Below, one piece after another: positions 1 to 9,053 of a stretch of DNA of 55,480 nucleotides. The DNA lies in the NCBI GenBank assembly GCA_039026235.1, contig JBCCMQ010000019.1, forward strand, positions 1-55,480, given 5' to 3'. The notes below the pieces were generated by a model, which was not told where the DNA came from, did not search any database, and saw only the letters and a program-made list of their open reading frames with translations. The stretch comes from JBCCMQ01 sp039026235. GTDB lineage: Bacteria > Pseudomonadota > Alphaproteobacteria > Rhodobacterales > Rhodobacteraceae. The translations under genes and the position numbers were made by a program. Position 1 is the first letter of the stretch. Each line of letters begins with the position of its first letter.

Positions 1-774
1 CAGGAATGGGCCGACGGCCTGAGCACCCGCCAACTCCTGCGCCAGTTTGTAGGCGATGTTGCCCGCATCGAGTGACGGAAAGATCAGAACGTTGGCGTCT
101 CCTGCCTCGACACCTTTCTTAGCAGCAACCGCCGCATTCAATGCGGCGTCCGCTTGCAGGGGACCCAGCGCGTCAATACCGCGTGCGACAAGCATCGCTT
201 GCGCCGCGCTGACGGCGTCGACGGATGGTCCCGAGCCGCTGGACAATGTGGAATACGACAGCATGGCAAGCCTGGCCGTGCCAAGAAGTGCCTTTGCCGA
301 GGCTGCAGAGGCCATGGCAATGGCCGCCAGACCATCGGCATCGGGGGAAACGTTGACAGCGCAATCCGCCCAGATCATTTCGCGCCCGTCAGGAAATTGC
401 ATCAGGAAGAAGGATGAGGGCAGCGCCACCTCAGCGGCCAGCCCTATAGCAAGCGCGGCCGCTTCGATAACGCGCCGCGTCGGCGCGACGGCACCGGCCA
501 CAAGGACGTCGGCCTGCCCGGCGGCGACCATGGCAGCCGAACGCACAAGCGGTTTTTCGACAAGGCGGCGGGCGATCGCCTCTTTGCCGGGGCGAACCCG
601 CAGGACCGCGTTTACATGTTCGGGGCTGGGCGCGGCAAGGTCGACGCATTGGCCCAGCCCCTCTGCCTCAAGCCGCGCTGCGGCGGCGGCGATGCGCGCA
701 TCCTCGCGTTCCGGCAGGACAAACCGCAGCTTTTTTTGCCGCGCCCCGCTCAATGCCATTTCAATTGCCGACAA
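1..774 (-). CDS. pta: phosphate acetyltransferase (C-terminus cut by window edge)
   Basis: Reads leftward off the edge; 258 codons are visible with no stop. The N-terminus has the LRFVLPERED start typical of phosphotransacetylases, and the last visible residues, GNIAYKLAQELAGAQAVGP, match the family's conserved C-terminal region, so only a few dozen residues are missing. The enzyme interconverts acetyl phosphate and CoA with acetyl-CoA and phosphate in the cytoplasm. ATG at 759 is possible, but the TTG at 774 (MSAIEMALSG) has a GGGAGA ribosome site about 6 nt upstream, so I prefer it. It is divergent from the citrate synthase with only 33 bp between starts. In roseobacters pta commonly follows xsc in sulfoacetaldehyde breakdown; with soeABC nearby I infer that role, but xsc is not visible. 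Confidence 0.9.
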   Translation of the reverse strand, partial: MSAIEMALSGARQKKLRFVLPEREDARIAAAAARLEAEGLGQCVDLAAPSPEHVNAVLRVRPGKEAIARRLVEKPLVRSAAMVAAGQADVLVAGAVAPTRRVIEAAALAIGLAAEVALPSSFFLMQFPDGREMIWADCAVNVSPDADGLAAIAMASAASAKALLGTARLAMLSYSTLSSGSGPSVDAVSAAQAMLVARGIDALGPLQADAALNAAVAAKKGVEAGDANVLIFPSLDAGNIAYKLAQELAGAQAVGPFL

Positions 775-807
775 GGGTATCTCCCGCTTGGCAACAGGAG
801 CCCCATA

Positions 808-1941
808 ATGACAGAAGCCGTCAAGATTAACCGAGGCCTGAAAGGCGTTTATTTCGAGAGATCTGGAGTTTCGGATATCGACGGCAAGGCCGGCAAGCTG
901 AGCTATCGCGGTTATTCAATCGACGATCTGGCGACCCATTCGACCTTTGAAGAGGTCGCATATCTTCTGATCTACGGCGAGTTGCCATCGACCCAGGAGT
1001 TGCAAGACTTCGATGCGCGGCTGCGCGCGGCCCGCAGCTTGCCGCACGCTGCCTTCGAGATCATCCGGGCCACGGCGACCGGGCACCCCATGGATGTACT
1101 GCGCACCACAGTGTCGGCACTTGCGGCGCTGGAAACTGGCAGCCGGGATACATCAGAAGAAGCCATGATCGAGAACGGGTTGAGGCTTGCCGCCCAGGTG
1201 CCGGTCATCGTTGCCGCCCATGAGGCGATCCGAAACGGGCGAGACCCGGTGGAGCCTGATCCGAGCTTGGGACACGCCGCCAACTGGCTGTGGATGCTGA
1301 AGGGGACCAAACCAAGCAAAGATGCTGCACGTCTGGCAGATGTCGACTTCATATTGCATGCCGAACACGGCTCGAATGCCTCTGCGTTTGCAGCGCGCGT
1401 CACGATTGGTACCGAAGCCGACCTGCACGGTGCTGTCGTCGCGGGGCTGGCCGCATTGGCGGGCCCGGCTCACGGCGGCGCGGCCGAAGACGTCATGAAG
1501 ATGGTGCAGGAAATCGGCAAGCCTGAGAATGCGGCGGCCTATGTTAAGGCCAAGCGCGGCAACCGCGAACCGGTTACAGGCTTCGGCCACCGCGTCTACC
1601 GCGCCGAGGATCCGCGCGCCCGGCACATGGCGGCCGGGGTCGCGCGCCTTGGGGCCGAAATGGGCCAGCCGGAATGGTACGAGATCCTGCAGGCCGTCGT
1701 TGACGCGATGAAGCCCTATGCACGCCACGGCCTGAACGTGAACGTGGATTTCTATTCCGGCGTCATCTACCAGCTGCACGAAATACCTATGGATCTTTAC
1801 GTTCCGATTTTCGCAATAGGAAGGATTCCGGGCTGGGTGATTCAATGCGTTGAACAAAAGCGGTCCAACATCCTGATCCGCCCGCTCACGCTTTACAACG
1901 GCCCGCCAGAGCGGACCTATATCCCGATTGCCGAGCGCTGA
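808..1941 (+). CDS. citrate synthase / 2-methylcitrate synthase family, short type
   Basis: A 377-residue enzyme of the short citrate synthase class (370-380 aa), which condenses acetyl-CoA or propionyl-CoA with oxaloacetate. The catalytic His/His/Asp set is visible: HAEHGSNASAFAAR, then GFGHRVYRAEDPRA, then NVNVDFYSG. The N-terminal GLKGVYFERSGVSDIDG and LSYRGYSIDDLA are characteristic. I start at ATG 808 because CAGGAG lies 8 nt upstream; the frame stays open further upstream but without a ribosome site. The gene is divergent from pta. Housekeeping alphaproteobacterial GltA is usually longer (about 430 aa), so this is likely a second paralogue; citrate versus methylcitrate specificity cannot be told by eye. 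Link to the acetyl-CoA made by Pta is inference from position. Confidence 0.88.
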   Translation: MTEAVKINRGLKGVYFERSGVSDIDGKAGKLSYRGYSIDDLATHSTFEEVAYLLIYGELPSTQELQDFDARLRAARSLPHAAFEIIRATATGHPMDVLRTTVSALAALETGSRDTSEEAMIENGLRLAAQVPVIVAAHEAIRNGRDPVEPDPSLGHAANWLWMLKGTKPSKDAARLADVDFILHAEHGSNASAFAARVTIGTEADLHGAVVAGLAALAGPAHGGAAEDVMKMVQEIGKPENAAAYVKAKRGNREPVTGFGHRVYRAEDPRARHMAAGVARLGAEMGQPEWYEILQAVVDAMKPYARHGLNVNVDFYSGVIYQLHEIPMDLYVPIFAIGRIPGWVIQCVEQKRSNILIRPLTLYNGPPERTYIPIAER

Positions 1942-1954
1942 GGTGCAGGTGGAT

Positions 1955-3148
1955 CTATCGCACAGTCCATTGCGAAGCCTTCCGCGCCGCGAGATAGAGC
2001 GCGCAACCGATGGCCGAGAGCAGAAGCAAAAGCGACAGCATCAGATCATAACCGCCAACACCCCAGCTCAGCGCACCAAGGTAAGGGGCGGTTGCGGAGC
2101 CGACCAGATAGGGAAGCGCCAAAGCGCCGGACTTTACGCCGAAGTTCCGCCCGCCCAGAATTTCCCGCGCGATTGTTGGGCGCAGGATACTGACGGTTCC
2201 ATAGGCGCCGCCAAAGAAAATCGTAAAGCCGATCAAGGCGGCCGGTTGGCCACCGCCAAGCAACAGAAGCGCAACGGACGTACCCATGCAGGCAAACGCG
2301 GCGATCGCCACCCCGTGGGTCGATATGGCCCGTTCAGACGCCATCATCGCCAAGCGTCCTGCCACTTGCATCGGTCCGATGAAGGAGGCGACCAGCACCG
2401 CCATATCAGCGCTGAGGCCCTTTTCATCGAGAAAAGGCAACAGGTGGTGCAGCGTTGCACCGTGGACCACGGCAGCGCAGGCAAATCCGGACGCCAGAAA
2501 CCAGAACGTCGGGCGGTTCAGGAAATCGCGCGCACCTGCGGCCTGTGCGTCTTCAGCATCGGGCGCACCACCATCGGGGACACCTTCGCGTTCCAGAAGA
2601 CGCACGCCCACAGCCAGGATGGGCGCCACGATCCCAATCGTAAAGGTGCCGGTCGCCACAAGTGCCATGCGCCACCCAAAGGCGTCCGCAACAGCGTTAT
2701 TGATCGGAAAGCTAAGGGTGCTTGCAAAACCGGCCGCCAAGGTGATCAGGATGATTGCGGGTTTCGCCAACCCGCCGCGAACGCGTGTGACAATCGCAAA
2801 GCAGGGTTCATAAAGGCAGCCGGCGAAACTCAGCCCCAAAACACCCCAAAGCCCATAGAACTGCCAAGGTTCGGTCACCTGCGACAATGCGATCAACGCA
2901 CAACCACCCAAGACGGCAGCGGCACCCATTGTTTGCGCGCCATGGCCACGGTCGATCCTGCCGCCAACCAGCGGAGCGGCAAGGGCGGATACGAAAACGG
3001 CAAGCATGATGGCCGCTGTCAGTTCCGCCTTGGTCCAGTCCGTATCCTGTTCCCAGCGCAGCAGGAACGCGGGGAACACATAGTAGATCGTCGCCCAGAC
3101 CAGTGTCTGACCAAGAGCCAAGAGTGCAATGGGCAGCTTCCTTTGCAT
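1955..3148 (-). CDS. MFS transporter
   Basis: A 397-residue polytopic membrane protein with about 12 hydrophobic helices in two halves separated by a polar loop (LLEREGVPDGGAPDAEDAQ). The motif GGRIDRGHGAQTMG after the second helix fits the MFS loop 2-3 signature. It starts at ATG 3148 (MQRKLPIALLALGQ); an open extension of 64 codons upstream is low in hydrophobicity and lacks a ribosome site, so I exclude it. Convergent with citrate synthase (13 bp between stops) and divergent from soeA. Substrate unknown; the neighbourhood suggests a small organic acid or sulfonate-related compound, but that is only a guess. Confidence 0.8.
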   Translation of the reverse strand: MQRKLPIALLALGQTLVWATIYYVFPAFLLRWEQDTDWTKAELTAAIMLAVFVSALAAPLVGGRIDRGHGAQTMGAAAVLGGCALIALSQVTEPWQFYGLWGVLGLSFAGCLYEPCFAIVTRVRGGLAKPAIILITLAAGFASTLSFPINNAVADAFGWRMALVATGTFTIGIVAPILAVGVRLLEREGVPDGGAPDAEDAQAAGARDFLNRPTFWFLASGFACAAVVHGATLHHLLPFLDEKGLSADMAVLVASFIGPMQVAGRLAMMASERAISTHGVAIAAFACMGTSVALLLLGGGQPAALIGFTIFFGGAYGTVSILRPTIAREILGGRNFGVKSGALALPYLVGSATAPYLGALSWGVGGYDLMLSLLLLLSAIGCALYLAARKASQWTVR

Positions 3149-3327
3149 AACGTGGTCTTGTTCACCCCCCAAAACGCCATGTTCAACTCCGCGCCAAGGC
3201 GCGCCGAAAAGGCAAAGCCGCGATCGAGTCGCAGCCCAATCGGCATACCAGTGTTTGCAAATCCTGCCTGTCTTTGGAACAAGTGTCCGGAAACGCAGAG
3301 GTTTGCAGGAGATCTCTCTCGTAATAT

Positions 3328-3340
3328 GTGTACTATACAA
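3328..3340. promoter_or_regulatory. GntR-like palindrome upstream of soeA (candidate)
   Basis: GTGTA-CTA-TACAA is an inverted repeat with one mismatch, resembling the TTGTA-N3-TACAA sites bound by FCD-type GntR regulators. It lies 39 bp before the soeA start in the 230-bp divergent gap with the MFS gene. No regulator gene of that type is in the window, so this is a weak proposal. Confidence 0.3.
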
Positions 3341-3378
3341 CTAAATTGACGCCGCTCTTCCCGGCGCCGGATAGACCT

Positions 3379-6201
3379 ATGACCAATCAGCCCGTGCTCG
3401 ACACATCGCCAAAGGTTTCAGACGAAGTCCGAAAAACCACCTGCTACATGTGTGCGTGCCGGTGCGGGATAAACGTCCATCTGAAAGAGGATGCACAGGG
3501 CAAGAAGCAGGTCGCCTATATCGAAGGCAACCGGGACCATCCGGTCAATCGCGGGGTTCTCTGCGCCAAGGGCTCGGCCGGTATAATGCAGGTGACGGCA
3601 CCGTCACGGCTGCGCGCGCCCCTCAAGCGCACCGGGCCGCGCGGATCTGGCGAGTTTGAAGAAATCAGCTGGGAAGAGGCGCTGGAAATTGCAACGGGAT
3701 GGCTGGCGCCGATCCGGGCTACTGATCCTTCCAAACTTGCATTTTTCACAGGCCGTGATCAGTCGCAGTCTTTCACGAGCTACTGGGCCCAGGGATTTGG
3801 CACCCCGAACTATGCCGCCCACGGCGGGTTTTGTTCGGTCAATATGGCCGCCGCGGGTATCTATACGATGGGCGGCGCCTTCTGGGAATTTGGCCAGCCG
3901 GACTGGGATCGCACCAAGCTTTTCATGATCTTCGGCGTGGCAGAAGACCACGATTCGAACCCCATCAAGATGGGGATCGGCAAGCTGAAGGCCCGCGGTG
4001 CCAAGGTCATCGGGGTCAACCCGGTCAGATCCGGGTATAACGCGGTCGCCGATGAATGGATCGGAATTACACCCGGTACCGACGGGCTGTTCATTCTGTC
4101 GCTGATCCATTGCCTGATGAAGGCCGGAAAGATCGATCTTAAATATCTGCGCGACTTCACCAATGCGCCGGTGCTTGTCAATTGCGATCCCGACAGCCCC
4201 TCGCGCGGGCTTTTCCTTCGAAACGCCGATGGTGATCCGCTAGTCGTTGATCGCAGATCGGGCGAATTGGCTTCGGCCTTTGACCCGGAAGTTACTCCGG
4301 ACCTTGCCGGTCAGCACAAAAAGGGTGACGTGGTGCATCGCCCCGTCTTTCAGCTTATGGCCGAGCGCTATCTGGACGACGCATACGCCCCCGAGGCCGT
4401 CGCAGACCGCTGTGGACTAAGTGCCGGGCTGATCCGCCGGATCGCGGCCGAGCTCGCACATGTTGCCTTCGATCAGGCAATTGAGATTGATCAGGCGTGG
4501 ACGGATTTCCGCGGTCGGCGGCACCAGAAGATGACCGGCAGACCGGTCAGTTTCCACGCCATGCGCGGCATCTCAGCCCATGCCAACGGGTTCCAGACCT
4601 GCCGCGCGCTCCACACCTTGCAAATCCTCCTTGGTTCCGTGGAAGTGCCGGGCGGTTTTCGGTTCAAGCCGCCCTACCCTAAACCCCCCTGGGCCCATCC
4701 CACGCCGCACTGCAAGTCCGGGCCCGATTGCCCCCTGGACGGGCCGCATCTGGGTTTCCCGCAAGGGCCTGAACACCTTGCGCTTCGCGAGGACGGATCG
4801 CCTGCACGCATCGACAAGGCCTTCACCTGGGAAAATCCCCTGTCGGCCCATGGTCTGATGCACATGGTGATCTCGAACGCCTACGCTGGCGACCCCTACA
4901 AGATCGACACCCTGTTTCTCTACATGGCAAACATGGCGTGGAATTCGTCCATGAACACCGCCGCCGTCATGCACATGCTGACCGACAAGGACGACTCGGG
5001 TGACTACAAGATTCCGCGCATCATTTATTCCGACGCCTATGCATCGGAGATGGTGGCCTATGCGGATCTTATCCTGCCGGACACCACGTACCTTGAGCGT
5101 CACGATTGCATCAGCCTGCTCGACCGCCCGATTTGTGAGGCCGAGGCGGCGGCAGACGCGATCCGTTGGCCGCTAATTGAACCAGACCGGGATGTGCGCG
5201 GCTTTCAATCGGTTCTGGTCGATCTCGGCGCGCGCTTGAACCTGCCCGGTTTTGTCAACGAAGACGGCTCGGCCAAGTATCGCGACTATGCCGACTACAT
5301 CACGCATCATATCCGCAGGCCCGGCGTCGGCCCCCTGGCGGGCTGGCGCGGTAACGGCGAAGGCGCCGGTCGCGGTGAGGCCAACCCCGATCAGCTGCAA
5401 CGCTATATCGACAACGGCGGCTTCTGGATCGAGCATGTGCCGCAAGAGGCAACTTTCTATAAACCCTGGAACAGGGCCTACCAGGAATGGGCGGTCGCAA
5501 AGGGTTTTTATGATGCGCCGACACCCTATCTGTTCCAGCTTTACGTCGAACCGGTCCAGAAAATGCGTCTTGCGGCGGAAGGCCACGGCGAACGCCAACC
5601 GCCGGAACATCTGCGCGCGCGGCTCAAGGCATGCATGGATCCCCTGCCGATCTGGTACCCTACGGCCGAAGAAGACGATGCATATCCGCTTCACGCGTTA
5701 ACCCAGCGTCCCATGGCGATGTACCATTCGTGGGGCAGCCAAAACGCATGGCTGCGCCAGATCCACGGGCGGAACCCGCTTTACGTGTCGTCCGATGTCT
5801 GGGATGCGAACGGTTTTCAGGAAGGCGACTGGGCCAAAGTAACCAGCCCCCACGGGTCGATTGTGGTTCCCGTGGCGCTTCAGGCCGCTCTGAATCCACG
5901 AACGGTGTGGACCTGGAACGCAATCGGCAAGCGCAAGGGCGCCTGGGCACTGGAGCCGGATGCGCCGGAAGCGACCGAGGGTTTCCTGCTGAACCACATT
6001 ATTCATGAATTGATGCCGCCGAAAGGCGACGGTCTGCGATGGTCCAATTCCGATCCGATAACCGGCCAGGCCGCTTGGTTCGATCTGCGGGTCAGGGTCG
6101 AAAAAGCGGCATCGCGCGAACAGGTTGACCCCGATTTCCCGGCTATCGTGTCACCCGTTGGACACGGTCCGCGCGTGCGGCGCCAGAAGGTCGAACGATG
6201 A
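3379..6201 (+). CDS. soeA: sulfite dehydrogenase (quinone) molybdopterin subunit SoeA
   Basis: A 940-residue molybdopterin oxidoreductase of the DMSO-reductase superfamily. An N-terminal [4Fe-4S] motif is clear: C22-x2-C25-x3-C29 followed by C62 in GVLCAKGSAG. The central part has GRDQSQSFTSYW and the C-terminus holds the cofactor-dinucleotide binding fold (DVWDANGFQEGDWAKV). There is no twin-arginine signal, so it stays in the cytoplasm, as known for SoeA, which oxidises sulfite to sulfate and passes electrons through SoeB and SoeC to quinone. Length fits SoeA. ATG 3379 is chosen because upstream codons are not conserved in character, although its ribosome site is weak. Partners soeB and soeC follow after three other genes. 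Alternative: another DmsA/PsrA-like reductase; Pta nearby favours SoeA. Confidence 0.78.
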   Translation: MTNQPVLDTSPKVSDEVRKTTCYMCACRCGINVHLKEDAQGKKQVAYIEGNRDHPVNRGVLCAKGSAGIMQVTAPSRLRAPLKRTGPRGSGEFEEISWEEALEIATGWLAPIRATDPSKLAFFTGRDQSQSFTSYWAQGFGTPNYAAHGGFCSVNMAAAGIYTMGGAFWEFGQPDWDRTKLFMIFGVAEDHDSNPIKMGIGKLKARGAKVIGVNPVRSGYNAVADEWIGITPGTDGLFILSLIHCLMKAGKIDLKYLRDFTNAPVLVNCDPDSPSRGLFLRNADGDPLVVDRRSGELASAFDPEVTPDLAGQHKKGDVVHRPVFQLMAERYLDDAYAPEAVADRCGLSAGLIRRIAAELAHVAFDQAIEIDQAWTDFRGRRHQKMTGRPVSFHAMRGISAHANGFQTCRALHTLQILLGSVEVPGGFRFKPPYPKPPWAHPTPHCKSGPDCPLDGPHLGFPQGPEHLALREDGSPARIDKAFTWENPLSAHGLMHMVISNAYAGDPYKIDTLFLYMANMAWNSSMNTAAVMHMLTDKDDSGDYKIPRIIYSDAYASEMVAYADLILPDTTYLERHDCISLLDRPICEAEAAADAIRWPLIEPDRDVRGFQSVLVDLGARLNLPGFVNEDGSAKYRDYADYITHHIRRPGVGPLAGWRGNGEGAGRGEANPDQLQRYIDNGGFWIEHVPQEATFYKPWNRAYQEWAVAKGFYDAPTPYLFQLYVEPVQKMRLAAEGHGERQPPEHLRARLKACMDPLPIWYPTAEEDDAYPLHALTQRPMAMYHSWGSQNAWLRQIHGRNPLYVSSDVWDANGFQEGDWAKVTSPHGSIVVPVALQAALNPRTVWTWNAIGKRKGAWALEPDAPEATEGFLLNHIIHELMPPKGDGLRWSNSDPITGQAAWFDLRVRVEKAASREQVDPDFPAIVSPVGHGPRVRRQKVER

Positions 6202-6276
6202 GGTCCGGCGCCACATTTTCGCCGCAGCCCAGCCCTAGCGTCGAAAGCCATGAGCGGCGCAGCGGATTGACGCGGC

Positions 6277-6837
6277 ATGGTTTGGCCATTTCACAAACGG
6301 CGGGTGGATACCGAGGTCTTTTCGGGCGAAGGGTTCTTCGTGAAATGTCCCGCCTGCGGCGGCTATCATCGCGACGCCAATCCGGCGTTTTCCGATCTGA
6401 TAGAAAAGGCTTGCGATGCCGTTCAGGCCAGCACGCTGCCGATTTATCAGGACTTTGGGATAGGCGACCCGGACGGACGCTGGGACTACGACAGCGAAAC
6501 GCAGCTGATGACCTTTACGACCTCCAACGGGCGGCGCAGCAGGGCTCGGTTTTTCTCGGTCGGTACCTGGATCGAAGAAACCGGATCCTTCATGTGGTCC
6601 TGGGCCAGCGACAACGGCCCGCCAACACGGCAAGCGGCAGAATTCGCGCGTCAATTCGGTACCGAGAACAATATGAAAGTGCTGACCAGTCCGATGCTTC
6701 TGGTCGGACAGTCGGATGTCTGGCACCTGTGCAAACTCACGGCATGGCTTTCGCAGTTGCCGATGATCTACTCGGTGCCCACATCTGCAAGTTGCCGGGC
6801 CTTCATGGCGCTGGAACAGCCGGCCTGGGAATCCTGA
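6277..6837 (+). CDS. DUF6882-like protein
   Basis: A 186-residue soluble protein without signal peptide. It has an early CxxC (FFVKCPACGGYH) followed by a domain in which WDYDSETQLMTF, FFSVGTWIEETGSFMWSWA and a C-terminal run of predicted helices resemble the DUF6882 family (function unknown). This frame is preferred over overlapping readings because of its Trp-rich, protein-like composition and family resemblance. It sits inside the soe cluster, 75 bp after soeA and 25 bp before the next gene, so it is probably co-transcribed. The CxxC may bind zinc. Function not known; family assignment is from memory of motif style and is moderate. Confidence 0.65.
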   Translation: MVWPFHKRRVDTEVFSGEGFFVKCPACGGYHRDANPAFSDLIEKACDAVQASTLPIYQDFGIGDPDGRWDYDSETQLMTFTTSNGRRSRARFFSVGTWIEETGSFMWSWASDNGPPTRQAAEFARQFGTENNMKVLTSPMLLVGQSDVWHLCKLTAWLSQLPMIYSVPTSASCRAFMALEQPAWES

Positions 6838-6862
6838 CGGCCCACGCCAAGGTGCCGCGGTC

Positions 6863-7396
6863 ATGACCGCAACCGTCTACATAGCGACCAGCATCGACGG
6901 CTACATTGCAGACGCCGAGGGCGGGTTGGACTGGCTGTCGGACGGTATTGACCCAGAACAGGGCGATCTGGGCTTCGATGACTTTCTGTCGGGCATTGAT
7001 GCAATCGTCATGGGCCGGATCACTTTTCAGACAGTCCTTGCATCCGGTCAATGGCCTTATTCGAAGAAGGTCTTTGTTCTTTCAAGGACACTGAGCGCCC
7101 TGCCAGAGGACATGGCGGGAAAGGCCGAAATCATTGCCGGTACACCGGCGGAGATCATGGAAAAGCTGGCGGCGCTTGGGCACAGCAGGCTCTACGTGGA
7201 TGGCGGAAATACGGTTCAGTCCTTTCTTGAAGCCGATCTGATTGATCACCTGATCATCACACGGATCCCGATCATTCTGGGCGGCGGTGTGCCTCTCTTT
7301 GGAAGCCTCAGTGCGCCACTTCGGTTTGAGCTTTCCGACACAAGGATGCTTGCGGGACGCATGGTTCAGTCGAGCTACGATAGGGTAAGGCGTTGA
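6863..7396 (+). CDS. dihydrofolate reductase family protein (RibD C-terminal-like)
   Basis: A 177-residue protein starting MTATVYIATSIDGYIA, the typical beginning of the RibD C-terminal/YyaP-like reductase domain. Other family marks are IVMGRITFQTVL, KKVFVLSRTL, LYVDGGNTVQSFLEADLID and IPIILGGGVPLFG. Such proteins adopt the DHFR fold and probably bind NADPH, but most have no known substrate. Its stop overlaps the TTG start of the following hydrolase, so they are translationally coupled. Presence inside the soe cluster has no obvious biochemical explanation. Confidence 0.85.
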   Translation: MTATVYIATSIDGYIADAEGGLDWLSDGIDPEQGDLGFDDFLSGIDAIVMGRITFQTVLASGQWPYSKKVFVLSRTLSALPEDMAGKAEIIAGTPAEIMEKLAALGHSRLYVDGGNTVQSFLEADLIDHLIITRIPIILGGGVPLFGSLSAPLRFELSDTRMLAGRMVQSSYDRVRR

Positions 7397-8271
7397 TATC
7401 GGTTAGCGGCAGCGGCGACACGCCGATCCGAATTCGTACGTCGGGCGAACCGGAGAAACCGGCGATCCTTTTGATCCATGGCTATTCACAGCACAGCTTG
7501 TGCTGGAAACCCGTGTTCGACCGCCTCTCAGACGACTTCTTTTTGGTCGCACCGGATCTGCGCGGCCACGGTGAAAGCGGGAAGCCGCTGGACAAGTCCG
7601 CCTATGATAACGCGCGTGTCTGGGCCGAGGACGTCGCCGCGATCATCGATCAGATGAACCTGAAAAACCCGATTTTGGTCGGCTGGTCCATGGGGGGCTG
7701 GGTGGCCCAGGACTATCTGCGGCACTTTGGAGGGGACGCACTGCAAGGGCTGGTCCTTATCGGAACCTCTCTGACAACCGGCAAACTGATGCCGCCCGAG
7801 GCGATTGCGGCACGCCAGGGCCGCGAAGATGTGGCCGCGCGCGGCATGTATTCGGTCGATCAGGCGGAAAACCTGCACGCCACGCTGAAGTTCGTCCGCG
7901 CCTGCACCCAGCACCCGGTGGCAGACGACGCATTCGCCCTGACCGTTGGCTTCAACATGCTGTGTCCACCCCATGCGCGGCACGCTTGCCGGACACGCAG
8001 CGAAGATTACCGCAGCACAACCGTGGCCTACGAAGGCCCGGTTTGGCTGGTTTGGGGAGAGGCAGACCAGATGGCCACACCTCCGATGCGCCAGCAGGCC
8101 ATCGACTGTCTGCCCGCAGCGCAGACGACGATTTATCCCGACTGCGGTCATACGCCCTTTGTCGAGTATCCTGATCTTTTTGCCCGCAATCTGGCAGAAT
8201 TTGCCGGCGCGCGCGGCCGCCCCGACGCGGCTGCCATTCCAGATCCGCAATCTGTTCGGCCCGCCGGCTAA
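7393..8271 (+). CDS. alpha/beta hydrolase
   Basis: A 292-residue alpha/beta-hydrolase-fold protein. Visible are the oxyanion region LIHGYSQHSLCWKPVFDRL, APDLRGHGESGKP, the nucleophile elbow GWSMGG (Ser), a late Asp candidate in VWGEADQMA and the catalytic His in DCGHTPFVEYP. No signal peptide, so cytoplasmic. The start is a TTG at 7393 that overlaps the previous stop (TTGA), with AAGG just upstream. It precedes soeB by 26 bp and is likely in the same transcript. The substrate (ester, lactone, C-C bond or haloalkane) cannot be read from sequence. Confidence 0.82.
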   Translation: MISVSGSGDTPIRIRTSGEPEKPAILLIHGYSQHSLCWKPVFDRLSDDFFLVAPDLRGHGESGKPLDKSAYDNARVWAEDVAAIIDQMNLKNPILVGWSMGGWVAQDYLRHFGGDALQGLVLIGTSLTTGKLMPPEAIAARQGREDVAARGMYSVDQAENLHATLKFVRACTQHPVADDAFALTVGFNMLCPPHARHACRTRSEDYRSTTVAYEGPVWLVWGEADQMATPPMRQQAIDCLPAAQTTIYPDCGHTPFVEYPDLFARNLAEFAGARGRPDAAAIPDPQSVRPAG

Positions 8272-8297
8272 GACGTAGCACGTGAAATGATCCCCCG

Positions 8298-9050
8298 ATG
8301 ACCCTTCTGCCAAAAGAAACCGACAAGAAACTGGGCCTTGTGATCGACCTCGACACCTGCGTCGGCTGCCACGCTTGCGTCACGGCGTGCAAGGGTTGGA
8401 ACACCGAGAACTATGGCGCGCCCCTTGCCGATGTGGACGCCTATGGCGAAAGCCCGGTGGGCAGTTTCCTAAACCGGATTCATGCTTATGAAGCCCAGCC
8501 AATGGACGGCGCCGCACAGACCGTCCATTTCCCGAAAAGCTGTCTGCATTGCGACAACGCACCCTGCGTGACGGTCTGCCCAACGGGCGCCAGTTACAAA
8601 CGGGTCGAAGACGGAATCGTTCTGGTCAATGAGAGCGACTGCATCGGCTGCGGCCTTTGCGCCTGGGCCTGTCCCTACGGTGCCCGCGAAATGGATCCCG
8701 AAGAGCATGTGATGAAGAAATGCACGCTTTGCGTCGACCGGATCTACAATGAGAACCTGCCGGAAGAGGATCGCGTGCCGGCCTGCGTCCGGACATGTCC
8801 GGCCGGGGCCCGCCACTTTGGCGATCTGAGCGACCCGGAAAGCGACGTCTCGCAACTGGTCGCCGCGCGGGGCGGCATGGACCTGATGCCTGAACAGGAC
8901 ACGGCGCCCGTCAACAAGTACCTTCCCCCGCGCCCAAAGGATACCTGGGTCGGCTCAAGCGAGGTTGGCGCGGCACAACCCATGGCATCGGTAGCGGATG
9001 AACCGGACGGATGGCTTGGATGGATCGACCGCGCGTTGGACCGTCTCTGA
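8298..9050 (+). CDS. soeB: sulfite dehydrogenase iron-sulfur subunit SoeB
   Basis: A 250-residue ferredoxin-like electron transfer subunit of the DmsB/PsrB type. Four Cys groups for four [4Fe-4S] clusters are visible: CVGCHACVTAC, CLHCDNAPCVTVC, CIGCGLCAWAC and CTLCVD, the last paired with CVRTC. It lacks a signal peptide, matching a cytoplasmic complex. It carries electrons from the molybdenum site of SoeA to the membrane subunit encoded 3 bp downstream. A C-terminal tail rich in Pro and Asp (about residue 200 onward) is typical of this group. Confidence 0.85.
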   Translation: MTLLPKETDKKLGLVIDLDTCVGCHACVTACKGWNTENYGAPLADVDAYGESPVGSFLNRIHAYEAQPMDGAAQTVHFPKSCLHCDNAPCVTVCPTGASYKRVEDGIVLVNESDCIGCGLCAWACPYGAREMDPEEHVMKKCTLCVDRIYNENLPEEDRVPACVRTCPAGARHFGDLSDPESDVSQLVAARGGMDLMPEQDTAPVNKYLPPRPKDTWVGSSEVGAAQPMASVADEPDGWLGWIDRALDRL

Positions 9051-9053
9051 TCC

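Noticed and set aside
1928..3349. Long plus-strand frame of 473 codons opposite the MFS gene
   Set aside because: Composition is unlike a protein (rich in Arg, Gln, Lys and His without motifs), while the minus frame encodes a clear 12-helix transporter.
3328..3378. GTG at 3328 as soeA start
   Set aside because: Would add 17 residues without conserved character and places the start within the candidate operator; ATG 3379 is simpler.
6235..6864. Minus-strand frame of 209 codons opposite the DUF6882-like gene
   Set aside because: Arg/Gly-rich shadow; the plus frame shows family-like Trp motifs and fits the operon direction.
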